From Neorhodopirellula pilleata (GTDB taxonomy: Bacteria; Planctomycetota; Planctomycetia; Pirellulales; Pirellulaceae): a stretch of DNA of 64,000 nucleotides. The notes beneath the pieces were generated by a model. It searched no databases, was not told the origin of the DNA, and saw only the letters and a list, made by a program, of their open reading frames with translations. The position numbers were made by a program, and so were the translations under genes. The stretch covers positions 128,743 to 192,742 of the forward strand of contig NZ_SJPM01000010.1 of the NCBI RefSeq assembly GCF_007859915.1, written 5' to 3'. Of the stretch, positions 17,638 through 25,855 are shown piece by piece (the stretch's first letter is position 1; each line of letters starts with the position of its first letter).

Positions 17638-18530
17638 ACAAACGCAACGAGCTCACCGGGACGCAAAAACTAACAGCCCTGACGCGTCGATTGGTCGATC
17701 ATATCGGTTCACTCGGACCCGTCGTGGTCGCGTTTTCGGGCGGCGTTGACAGCAGTGTCGTCGCTGCGGCGGCGGTTCGTGCTCGGCACGATCGGTTTGA
17801 ATCGGGTGATTTGGATTCAACCGAACGTTGCTTGGCCGTGACCGCGCGATCACCATCACTAGCAAGTTGGCAGACGGATCTGGCGATTCGGGTTGCCGGT
17901 GAGATTGGGATCAAGCACCGCTTCGTTTCCACCAACGAACAATCTCGCGATGGCTATCGACGCAATCATTCCGATCGCTGTTATTATTGCAAATCGACGC
18001 TTTATCATTTCTTGCAACCGATCGCGGACGAACTGAATGCGGTGATTTTGTCGGGCACCAACGCGGACGATCTAGGGGACCATCGCCCGGGCATTCAAGC
18101 CGGCCGCGAAGCCCAGGTGATCACACCGCTGGCCGATTTGCATCTGACCAAATCTGAGGTTCGCTCGATCGCTCAAGAGCTGGGATTATCGAATGCGGAC
18201 TTGCCTGCCTCGCCGTGTTTAGCCAGTCGGATCGAGTACCGGGTCGACGTCACGCCTGAACGGCTCGCTCGCATCGACGCGGCGGAATCTTGGTTGCGTC
18301 GACACGGCTTGCCGGACCTGCGAGTTCGTTTGCACTCGGGCGAATTGGCGAGAATCGAAGTGCCACGAGATTGTTTTCAACGTGTCGTCGAAATGGAAAT
18401 GAATCGATCGTTGACGAACCAGTTCAGGCAATTGGGCTTTCGCCATGTCACGTTGGACCTCGTCGGTTTGCGTTCGGGCAGCATGAATGAAGGACTCGTT
18501 CAAATTAATCAGGTCGGAGAGAAGTCGTGA
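17634..18530 (+). CDS. larE: ATP-dependent sulfur transferase LarE (nickel-pincer cofactor synthesis)
   Basis: LarE adenylates and then thiolates the pyridinium biscarboxylate precursor of the nickel-pincer nucleotide used by lactate racemase and related enzymes. The PP-loop SGGVDSS is at residues 35-41. Three cysteines are placed as in the multi-cysteine LarE type: Cys116 and Cys119 in DRCYYCKS and Cys195 in SPCLASRI. That pattern is linked to a [4Fe-4S] cluster able to sulfurate repeatedly, in contrast to the single sacrificial Cys of Lactobacillus LarE. No larA, larB or larC is in the window. The gene overlaps both neighbours by 4 nt, so it is co-translated with an oxidoreductase and a kinase. 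Confidence 0.93.
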   Translation: MNKRNELTGTQKLTALTRRLVDHIGSLGPVVVAFSGGVDSSVVAAAAVRARHDRFESGDLDSTERCLAVTARSPSLASWQTDLAIRVAGEIGIKHRFVSTNEQSRDGYRRNHSDRCYYCKSTLYHFLQPIADELNAVILSGTNADDLGDHRPGIQAGREAQVITPLADLHLTKSEVRSIAQELGLSNADLPASPCLASRIEYRVDVTPERLARIDAAESWLRRHGLPDLRVRLHSGELARIEVPRDCFQRVVEMEMNRSLTNQFRQLGFRHVTLDLVGLRSGSMNEGLVQINQVGEKS

Positions 18531-20047
18531 GTGATCTAGTCGGACGACGTCTCGGGGAGTATCAGATCTTGCGAAAGATCGGCAGCGGCGGGATGGCCGA
18601 CGTCTATGCCGCTCGCCAATTGCAATTGCAACGAGACGTGGCGTTGAAGGCGTTGCGAGCCGATTCGCCTGGCGATGACGCGAACCTAAAACGTTTTCAA
18701 CGCGAAGCCCAAGCGGCGGCTCGTTTGAACCATCCGTCGATTGTTCAGGTGTACGAGTTCGGCGAAACGGACGGTGTGCATTACATCGCTCAAGAACTCG
18801 TCGACGGAATCAACCTCAAGCAATCGCTCGACCGGGATGGTCCGATCGACGCGGCCGAAGCGATCGACATCCTACGATCGGTGGCCAGTGCACTACAAAT
18901 CGCCCACGACGCAGGCGTCACCCATCGCGACATCAAACCCGAAAACATCATGCGGGGTGGTGACGGTGCGATCAAAGTCACCGACTTTGGATTGGCGCGT
19001 TTGCTAACTCAGGTCGACACCAGCACCGCCAACTTAACTCGGGCCGGCTTGACGCTTGGGACTCCGCGATACATGAGCCCGGAGCAGATCCAAGGGCACG
19101 CCGTCGATGCCCGCAGCGATTTGTATTCGCTCGGCGTGACGATGTATCACCTACTCGCCGGATCGCCGCCGTTCGACGCGGATGAACCGATCGCCTTGGC
19201 GGTCAAACATCTCAACGAAACGCCCATGCCGTTGGACCGAGCCCGCGGGAAATCGGATTTGCCGGAGTGGCTAGTCTCTCTCGTGATGCAGTGTTTGCAA
19301 AAGTCGCCCGAGGCGCGATATGGATCGGCGGCCGATTTGTTGTCCGCACTCGATTTGGCCGGCAACGGTTTGAGCTCTGACGGAACGAAAATGTCTTCGA
19401 CAACCGAGAGAAGCTTGGTCGGTGGATCTTCACCAAGCGGAGTGAGTGCCGCGACGATCCACCTGCAACGTGTGGTTGATCAAGCGCATCGGGAGCGATC
19501 CAAGCGACGGCGACGCCTCTTGGCGATGACGGTGCTTTCGATTGTCGGGATCGGGATCGGAGGATGGCTCGCCGAGCGAAACCGTTTCGTGTCGATCAGT
19601 CAACAATTACGTGGCCCGATTGTAACGCGGGCGGACTCGATCGCGCAGCAGTACTTGATCGCCTTGACCCGAAATGACCTTCCCGCGTGGCGAGCCGTCT
19701 TGGAATATTTTCCCGCTGACGTGGACGAGACTCGCAACGAGTACCATCAAAAAGCCAAGCTACAAATGGCGAGACTGTGGATCGAACAAGAACAGTTTCG
19801 AGAGGCGGGCGAATTGCTCGATCAACTAGAGAAGTCCGCCTCGGTCAAACGGCTTTACCGATTGATGGCGTTGACGCTACGGCATCAAATGGCGACCGAA
19901 AAGAACGATGTTCGAGAAGCGAGTCGATTAAAAAGCCTGATTTCCCAGGAAGCCCAGGAACTCGCCACCGAAAACCCATCGGCAATGGAGACCTTTCGAC
20001 AGGTGGTGCCCAGCGCCGATCGAACCGAGTTCGGGTTGTTGGATTGA
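18527..20047 (+). CDS. Membrane-anchored Ser/Thr protein kinase
   Basis: A Hanks-type kinase of 506 residues. The catalytic domain covers about residues 9-285: Gly-rich loop GSGGMADVY, Lys41 in VALKAL, HRDIKPENIM catalytic loop, DFGLA, and GTPRYMSPEQ activation segment. A positively charged stretch (RSKRRRR) precedes one membrane helix, about 332-352, and a C-terminal domain of about 150 residues that should lie outside the cytoplasmic membrane and could sense a signal. The GTG start overlaps larE (GTGA). It ends 19 nt from the convergent sigma-factor gene. Confidence 0.93.
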   Translation: MSDLVGRRLGEYQILRKIGSGGMADVYAARQLQLQRDVALKALRADSPGDDANLKRFQREAQAAARLNHPSIVQVYEFGETDGVHYIAQELVDGINLKQSLDRDGPIDAAEAIDILRSVASALQIAHDAGVTHRDIKPENIMRGGDGAIKVTDFGLARLLTQVDTSTANLTRAGLTLGTPRYMSPEQIQGHAVDARSDLYSLGVTMYHLLAGSPPFDADEPIALAVKHLNETPMPLDRARGKSDLPEWLVSLVMQCLQKSPEARYGSAADLLSALDLAGNGLSSDGTKMSSTTERSLVGGSSPSGVSAATIHLQRVVDQAHRERSKRRRRLLAMTVLSIVGIGIGGWLAERNRFVSISQQLRGPIVTRADSIAQQYLIALTRNDLPAWRAVLEYFPADVDETRNEYHQKAKLQMARLWIEQEQFREAGELLDQLEKSASVKRLYRLMALTLRHQMATEKNDVREASRLKSLISQEAQELATENPSAMETFRQVVPSADRTEFGLLD

Positions 20048-20066
20048 CGACGAAGGACCGGTCACT

Positions 20067-22088
20067 CTAGAAAAAACCACCTCCAACGCCGAATCCACCG
20101 CCACCCATGTTCGCAGCGGCTTCGACTTGCTTGCGTTCGAGTTCTTCCCGCGTAACGATCGGGTCGGGGCCGACATGACTCTTTCTTAATGCCTCAAGCA
20201 GCAAAGCAATTTCATCGTGAACCGAAATGGTCGATGTTACAAGGATACTAGGACGACCTGACCGCCCGTCGCCAATCGGGGCGATCGAACCGGGCCCACC
20301 AAGGGCTTCCCAAACATTCGGCTGGATCGACGTTTGAATCAGGCTGAGGGCCTCCTCGTAGTCACCACGTGGTAGCCCCGTGCCTTCGAGAAAATAAATC
20401 CGGCTGAGCAATCGGGACTGAACTGATTCATCCGTGCCGATCACAATCATCCCGTTTTGGTAGCTGTAGGCGAGGTCCAGGTCTTGGAAAATCTGCTTGA
20501 GGACCGATCTGGCGGGAAGCTGATTGCTGACAAAGTCGATCGGTACATCAGCGGTCAAACCGAAATTTTCCAAAGCTGGTTTATCGATCATGATCGGCAC
20601 CTCAATCTCGGCGGAGATCATTTCAACGACTTCTTCGAGGGGAGCGTCGATGAAATCGAGTGACAGACTTTGGTTGAGTGCCGTCTCGAACTGCTGAACC
20701 AGTTCCTGAGAAACGCTCACCCAACGATCCGTCGCGATTCCATCTCGCGTCAGTTCGGTGAAGTCGGGCGTGATGACCAAGCCTTCGTCTTCGATTCGCG
20801 TCGTCAAGCGAAGCGGTTTCAGGATGCGTCGAAGCATCGTTCGAATCGGCTGATCCCTTCCATCAAACGTCACCATCGTTGACGATGGCTCTAGCTCAGC
20901 CATCTCGAATGCATCCGGATCAACGAGAACCGGAATCCCCCACTGCGATTCGAGTTGTGCGGCCAATCCATCCAGCTTTGCATCGAGCGTCAGATCGTCG
21001 TTCTGATCAAGTTGTTCGGCGACTCGGCGAGCAACGCCCGTGGCGAAACGATCGGGGACAGGTTCGTCTTTGTCCTGCGTACTCATCCGGGAGTTTTTCT
21101 TGGGCACCAACTGAACAGGCGGAGCGTTAGGTGTCCCCTCGTTTGGCGAACTGGCCATTTGAACCTGAACCGCAGGACGCTGCTCCTGTCCAGAAACTGG
21201 TATCATGCTAATCATAACAGCCGCAGCAACGAACGCCGTCAGGGAGGCCCAACCGAGAGGAGTCAAACGCATCGTCATATTTCCAGAAGAGAGGAGAGAA
21301 GAAAAGTCGATCGGCGATCCGGAATTGGGGTCCCGCACGGCGGGTTCGGCTGTCGACCAATCGATTCCGTCGGGTTCGGCATCGATATGAAAACGTTCCC
21401 ACAAGTCGGCGGCTTCGGCGTCACTGGCTGAAGACGCCATCGCGGCGGCGAACGCTAGGACGGGAACGACGCCTCTGTGTCTCAATCTTGCCGCTAGGAT
21501 TCGTTTACCGCGCTGGACACAACCGCGAATCGCTCCGGTCGTCGTTTCCAATCGGGCGGCGATCGCTTCGTAGCTTTCGCCTTGCATGATGTGCAGCACA
21601 ACGGCGGATTGGTATCTCGAAGGGAGTTGGGCGAGTTCTTCGTCGAGAACCCTTGCCTCGTGCCGCCGGGTTAGCGATTCCCAAGCCGTTTCGCCGGGAT
21701 CGATCGGCTCAACCCCGGGGTTCATTTCCGTGTCATGGCGTGGATAGGTCATTCGACTAGCCCGGGTCGCGACGCGATGCAGCCAACCGGCGAGACGATC
21801 GGGTCTTCGGATCTGATGAGCGGAGGTCGCCAAGCAAACCCAGGTCGTCTGAAAAGCATCTTCAGCGTCGGCGGAATTTCGACAGGTTCGCTGACATAAG
21901 CTGAGCACCATTCCACGATAGCGACGAACTAACTCGTTGAAAGCGTCGCGATTTCGATCGCGACACCAAGCATCGAGCAAGTCCGCGTCAGTTAAACGAT
22001 CCCAGTTCTTGACTATCCCTGCGGCCGATCGTCGGGTTGGCGGAGGGGCAATCGGCGGCGGCATCACTTGGTTGTTCATATCTCCCAT
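20067..22088 (-). CDS. ECF sigma factor with transmembrane helix and extracytoplasmic STN-like domains
   Basis: A 673-residue fusion. Region sigma-2 lies at about 32-112 (FNELVRRYRGMVLSLC, DAEDAFQTTWVCL, LAGWLHRVATRASR) and sigma-4 at about 140-205 (LPSRYQSAVVLHIMQGESYEAIA, shown in part). A membrane helix follows at about 278-298 (ASLTAFVAAAVMISMI). The remaining 370 residues should be outside the membrane and contain two segments like the secretin/TonB N-terminal (STN) fold, near 365-450 and 480-565, the second with FIDAPLEEVVEMI. The tail is Gly-rich. The protein could couple an envelope signal directly to transcription, but release from the membrane would presumably be needed; this is inference. 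Confidence 0.88.
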   Translation of the reverse strand: MGDMNNQVMPPPIAPPPTRRSAAGIVKNWDRLTDADLLDAWCRDRNRDAFNELVRRYRGMVLSLCQRTCRNSADAEDAFQTTWVCLATSAHQIRRPDRLAGWLHRVATRASRMTYPRHDTEMNPGVEPIDPGETAWESLTRRHEARVLDEELAQLPSRYQSAVVLHIMQGESYEAIAARLETTTGAIRGCVQRGKRILAARLRHRGVVPVLAFAAAMASSASDAEAADLWERFHIDAEPDGIDWSTAEPAVRDPNSGSPIDFSSLLSSGNMTMRLTPLGWASLTAFVAAAVMISMIPVSGQEQRPAVQVQMASSPNEGTPNAPPVQLVPKKNSRMSTQDKDEPVPDRFATGVARRVAEQLDQNDDLTLDAKLDGLAAQLESQWGIPVLVDPDAFEMAELEPSSTMVTFDGRDQPIRTMLRRILKPLRLTTRIEDEGLVITPDFTELTRDGIATDRWVSVSQELVQQFETALNQSLSLDFIDAPLEEVVEMISAEIEVPIMIDKPALENFGLTADVPIDFVSNQLPARSVLKQIFQDLDLAYSYQNGMIVIGTDESVQSRLLSRIYFLEGTGLPRGDYEEALSLIQTSIQPNVWEALGGPGSIAPIGDGRSGRPSILVTSTISVHDEIALLLEALRKSHVGPDPIVTREELERKQVEAAANMGGGGFGVGGGFF

Positions 22089-22187
22089 TTAGGGTAACGA
22101 ACTTATCCGGCGGCGCGCAAAAAGCGTTCGTCGTTTTCAAAAAAGATGAAAAAAGCGAAAACGAGAGGACTCCCTTGCCAATATCAA

Positions 22188-22215
22188 TGATCCCTCGCTG
22201 ACGCGTCGGGTTACG
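22188..22215. repeat. Half copy of the CGTAACCCG palindromic element
   Basis: Reads TGATCCCTCGCTGACGCG followed by TCGGGTTACG, one arm of the palindrome family found whole at 16303, 27746 and 33731. It lies downstream of the lipoprotein gene. Confidence 0.7.
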
Positions 22216-22279
22216 ATTAGTTCAAGCTGCACGGTTTCTCGCCAGACGAAAAGCTTGGCGAGTTTCGCTACGTTGAGAT

Positions 22280-22870
22280 TCAATCGGCGAATCGGGCACC
22301 CGGCGGCAACGGGCTCTCGCTGATGATTTCGTCACCTTGGGAGTCAAACTTTCTCGCACCGTAGGGAGTGGTGGGGCGTTGGTACCAACCTTCACTCGGA
22401 ATGCCGCCGCCGGAGTAACCGTCGACCGGATACTCATTTCCAATCACCGGCGCACTGAGGTAGGGGTCATGGACCGCTCCACTTTCGTAGCCACCATAGG
22501 GTGCGCAGGTTTGGCAGTCGCCTGGCATGCCTGAGACATAACCACCATCGACATAACCGCCATAGCCATACCCGCTTCCGACACACTCGTCGCCGCAGGG
22601 TACCGGGGAGCAAGCGACCGGTGGTGCGTAAACGGGAGCCGGATTGCGATTGAACAACCCGCAACCACGGCTCGGCGGAGCGCCACAGGTGGACGGCGCG
22701 ATGCCGGGCGCTGGGGCGAGTGGATTGATCGCGTTACCGACCGCGCCGATCCGGTTGCACAGTCCGCACTGGGCACCGCGACCGAAAAGGAAGTTCCTCA
22801 TGCCACCGCAACCGGTCGCACTGCTCGTGACTATCACAAGCGTTACTATCGTGAAAGTTCGGATAGACAT
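22280..22870 (-). CDS. Gly/Tyr/Pro-rich lipoprotein, unknown function
   Basis: A 196-residue exported protein. I took the ATG at 22870 because it gives a lipoprotein leader: MSIRTFTIVTLVIV followed by SSATGC, with Cys as the likely lipidated residue. Longer frames upstream lack that. The mature part is rich in Cys, Pro, Gly and Tyr, with GYGYGGYVDGGYVSG repeats. Such low-complexity surface proteins are common in planctomycetes. I do not recognise a family. It has its own transcript by position, with a 200-nt gap to the divergent hydrolase gene. Confidence 0.7.
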   Translation of the reverse strand: MSIRTFTIVTLVIVTSSATGCGGMRNFLFGRGAQCGLCNRIGAVGNAINPLAPAPGIAPSTCGAPPSRGCGLFNRNPAPVYAPPVACSPVPCGDECVGSGYGYGGYVDGGYVSGMPGDCQTCAPYGGYESGAVHDPYLSAPVIGNEYPVDGYSGGGIPSEGWYQRPTTPYGARKFDSQGDEIISESPLPPGARFAD

Positions 22871-23117
22871 CAAAGTTTCCTTAACGGGAAAAGCGAACGT
22901 AAACGGTCGCCTCCATCGGCCACCAACTAAAAGTAGGACGTAATTCGTGTTGTGCAAACGCAACAACGTTTTTTTTGGGCAACATTTTGATGTTCCGACG
23001 CCACGGCATACCTCGACGCCGTTTTTTGGCCGATAGGAAAGTGTCATCAACAGTGCCCCACCTTTTACGACCTTGTTCGATCGCCCTTCCGATTCGATCC
23101 CGAGTCAGATCGCTGCC

Positions 23118-24284
23118 ATGAAGCATTTCCCGATTGAATTTTCTATGCATCGCCGCTTCCGCGAGATAGCGACTTCGTGGGTTGCCATGATCTCGATGTT
23201 GGTCGTGTTTCAGGGAGCCAACCAATCGCTGCGGGCGGAACCAAACGTTCCCGAAACCGATGCCGAACTGACGATCAATACTTTCTTACCTGCCCCACCG
23301 GAGTTTCTTACCGCAACGTCGGTCGCGTGCCCTGCGCCTACCGCATCGCGATGCTCCAACGATGGGGCGATTTCGGCCGTGCCGTCGTCGCTCACCGCAG
23401 AGTTGAAATCCGATCGTCTGTGGCTCATCAGCACGCGATCGATCTCAAGCAATGCGTGCCGAATCAACCTGCGCGATCCGAACTTCCGGATCAGTCGTTT
23501 AGACCATTGCGGCCGTCAAACGCCCAGCGACTTAAATGAGTACTTGGCGACCATGGACACGACGAGACCAAGGATCATCTATATTCACGGCAACCGCCGA
23601 GACGCCTCAGCGGCGATCGCCCAGGGCATCTGGGTCTATCGCGAGATCGCTCGCAACCGGCCGACCGACCAGCCGTTTGATTGGGTGATCTGGAGTTGGC
23701 CGAGCGAAGCCGAGTCGATCCTGCTTTCGGACGTCCGCAAGAAAGCTGAGCGAACCGACGCACAGGGATTGTATCTGGCTTGGTTGTTAACCCATCATCA
23801 CGCCAACGCCCAGCCGACCGGACTGATCGGCTTTAGTTTCGGCGGACGCATCGTTTCGGGTGGTTTGCATGCGTTGGCCGGAGGCGTCGTCGGTCGGCGC
23901 ACGTTGGACCAACCACCGATTCGCGGGGCCGAGTTCGATGTCGGCATGTTAGCCCCGGCCGTCGATAGCACTTGGCTGAGTTCGTGCGGACATCATCGCT
24001 ATGCGTCTCAAAACATGAACCGAATGGTTTTGTTGTATAACCATCGCGACTTTGCGTTGAAGTACTTCCGAATGGTTAGCCAAGATCCCCACTCGCAGGC
24101 GTTGGGCTACACCGGCCCACGACCGATCGCGCCGCGACACGATGGCACACAGCTTCCGATTCGATCGCGCGATTGCGCCAACACGGTGGGAAACCACCAC
24201 AGCGAAAAACAGTACTACCAAAACGCTTGCTACGCCGGACGCGAAATGGCGTCACTGATCGAGTCCAGCTTGATAACCAACTAA
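23118..24284 (+). CDS. Exported alpha/beta-hydrolase family protein
   Basis: A protein of about 388 residues. A hydrophobic N-terminal segment (SWVAMISMLVVFQGA) looks like a signal peptide; either ATG 23118 or ATG 23145 would serve. The core has IIYIHGNRRD for the oxyanion-hole region, a nucleophile elbow GFSFGGR, and later conserved Asp and His candidates (NHRDFALKYF, NHHSEKQY). It resembles DUF900-type hydrolases in arrangement. The substrate cannot be inferred. It is convergent with the barrel gene, with 2 nt between their stop codons. Confidence 0.7.
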   Translation: MKHFPIEFSMHRRFREIATSWVAMISMLVVFQGANQSLRAEPNVPETDAELTINTFLPAPPEFLTATSVACPAPTASRCSNDGAISAVPSSLTAELKSDRLWLISTRSISSNACRINLRDPNFRISRLDHCGRQTPSDLNEYLATMDTTRPRIIYIHGNRRDASAAIAQGIWVYREIARNRPTDQPFDWVIWSWPSEAESILLSDVRKKAERTDAQGLYLAWLLTHHHANAQPTGLIGFSFGGRIVSGGLHALAGGVVGRRTLDQPPIRGAEFDVGMLAPAVDSTWLSSCGHHRYASQNMNRMVLLYNHRDFALKYFRMVSQDPHSQALGYTGPRPIAPRHDGTQLPIRSRDCANTVGNHHSEKQYYQNACYAGREMASLIESSLITN

Positions 24285-24286
24285 CG

Positions 24287-25855
24287 TTAACGCGTCGTGC
24301 TCATGTAAAAACTGAACATTCGCTCGTCATCGGTGTCGGCTTGGTTGACGGGGAACGCAAAATCAAACGCTAACGGAGCCGGACCTAGCATCGGGATCGC
24401 AATTCGGAAACCGAATCCAGGGGCGACCCGAAAGTTGTCGGCATCGATCTCGATGTCTTGTTCGACCGTACCAAAGTCGACAAACGCGACACCTCGAAAT
24501 GCGTCATCTGCGGTTAAAGGGAACATGTATTCGAGCGAATTGAGCCATTGAAAACGACCGCCGACCTCGATGCCGTTTTGCACGGGGCTGGCCCCTCGGA
24601 AATCGAAACCGCGGATCGTGGCGTAACCCCCGGCGAAGAAGTTTTCAAAGATCGGCGTGTCGTCACCGCTAATTCCTAGCTGAGTGCCGAACGAAATGGT
24701 TTGCTTCCCGCTGCCGTCGGCTCGCTGGCGAGTCAACCAGTACTTTCGGTATTCGCCTTCGAACCGTCCGTATTCAAAATCACCGAACGCTTGCTCATAG
24801 CTCGCTTTGATGTAATGCCCCTCGCTCGGTTGCAACGGGCTATTTCGAGTGTCGTGGATCAACGAGAACAAACCGCTGTACAATGCGTTGTCACCGTTGG
24901 CGACGACTTCGTTTAGCGCCGCGACCGCATTGGAAGCCGGATTGGTAATTTCAACGTTCTGTCCACTCAACCCGGCCGATACGGAAAGGTCAGGGGTAAT
25001 GCGGTAGCCGAAACTCAGGCGACCGCCCATTCGGTTCTCGTCCCAGTCATCGAAACGCCGATCATACAGGAACCCCGACAGCGACATGCTGATCGGAAGA
25101 TAGCCGAACAAATTCGGATCAGCGAACTGAGCCGTGTATCGTTGGAATTGACTACCAGGGACGGCTTCGATTCGAAACGTTTGCCCGGCACCACGGAATG
25201 CGGTGCCACTGAACAGGTCTTGAAACGATGTCGGCCATCGGGTGATATCAAAATTGCGCTCGTCGATCGTGACTTGGCCGGTAACCCCCGCATCGCTATT
25301 GACGGCACCACCGAACATGATGCGGCCCGTTCGCGCCGGGTACCCCTGGATGATCAAGTCCGCTTCGCGAACTGCCGGCCCGGTGACGATTGGCGGATAA
25401 GGCGCCACGGGTGGATAGACCGTCGTTGGGAATGGATCACCAGCAATGCCTCCGGTGGCACCACCAAAATCAGGTGCGCCGGTTTGCGGGACAACGTTGT
25501 ATTGCGGTGTCGCGTTGTACTGCGGTGTCGCGTTGTATTGAGGTTGAGCTTGAAAACTCGGTGGAGTGGAAACGCCGCCGTTGTATCCGCCCGGTTGTGG
25601 TACCGAGTACGCCGATGGTGGTGTTGTGCCGTACTGGGCATGGACGTTCGGATGCCATGCAAGCGATACGACGAGTACCCATGCCGATGCAATCGCAAGA
25701 CATCGCGAGTTGGGATGACGAGAAAAGACTCGCTTCATCTGCGGGGCAATTCCATGGCTCGATGAGATGTCGGTCATTGAGGTATCAGTCTCGTTCGGCT
25801 GGTCACTTCGCACGTCGACGACATTCGAGGCGAAACGGTAATTGATTCGGATCAT
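24287..25855 (-). CDS. Outer-membrane beta-barrel half of a split BamA/Omp85
   Basis: A 522-residue protein with no POTRA set of its own. About residues 40-74 form a signal peptide (CLAIASAWVLVVSLAWHPNVHAQ). A Pro/Gln/Tyr-rich stretch with QYNATP repeated follows to about 150. From about 200 to the end it has the alternating pattern of an Omp85 barrel (surface-antigen D15 domain), with GYATIRGFDFRG, the family's RGF loop motif, and ends FSFYMSTTR. The ATG at 25855 overlaps the stop of the POTRA gene; ATG 25738 would place the signal peptide at the N-terminus. It presumably pairs with the upstream POTRA protein to insert outer-membrane proteins. Confidence 0.85.
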   Translation of the reverse strand: MIRINYRFASNVVDVRSDQPNETDTSMTDISSSHGIAPQMKRVFSRHPNSRCLAIASAWVLVVSLAWHPNVHAQYGTTPPSAYSVPQPGGYNGGVSTPPSFQAQPQYNATPQYNATPQYNVVPQTGAPDFGGATGGIAGDPFPTTVYPPVAPYPPIVTGPAVREADLIIQGYPARTGRIMFGGAVNSDAGVTGQVTIDERNFDITRWPTSFQDLFSGTAFRGAGQTFRIEAVPGSQFQRYTAQFADPNLFGYLPISMSLSGFLYDRRFDDWDENRMGGRLSFGYRITPDLSVSAGLSGQNVEITNPASNAVAALNEVVANGDNALYSGLFSLIHDTRNSPLQPSEGHYIKASYEQAFGDFEYGRFEGEYRKYWLTRQRADGSGKQTISFGTQLGISGDDTPIFENFFAGGYATIRGFDFRGASPVQNGIEVGGRFQWLNSLEYMFPLTADDAFRGVAFVDFGTVEQDIEIDADNFRVAPGFGFRIAIPMLGPAPLAFDFAFPVNQADTDDERMFSFYMSTTR

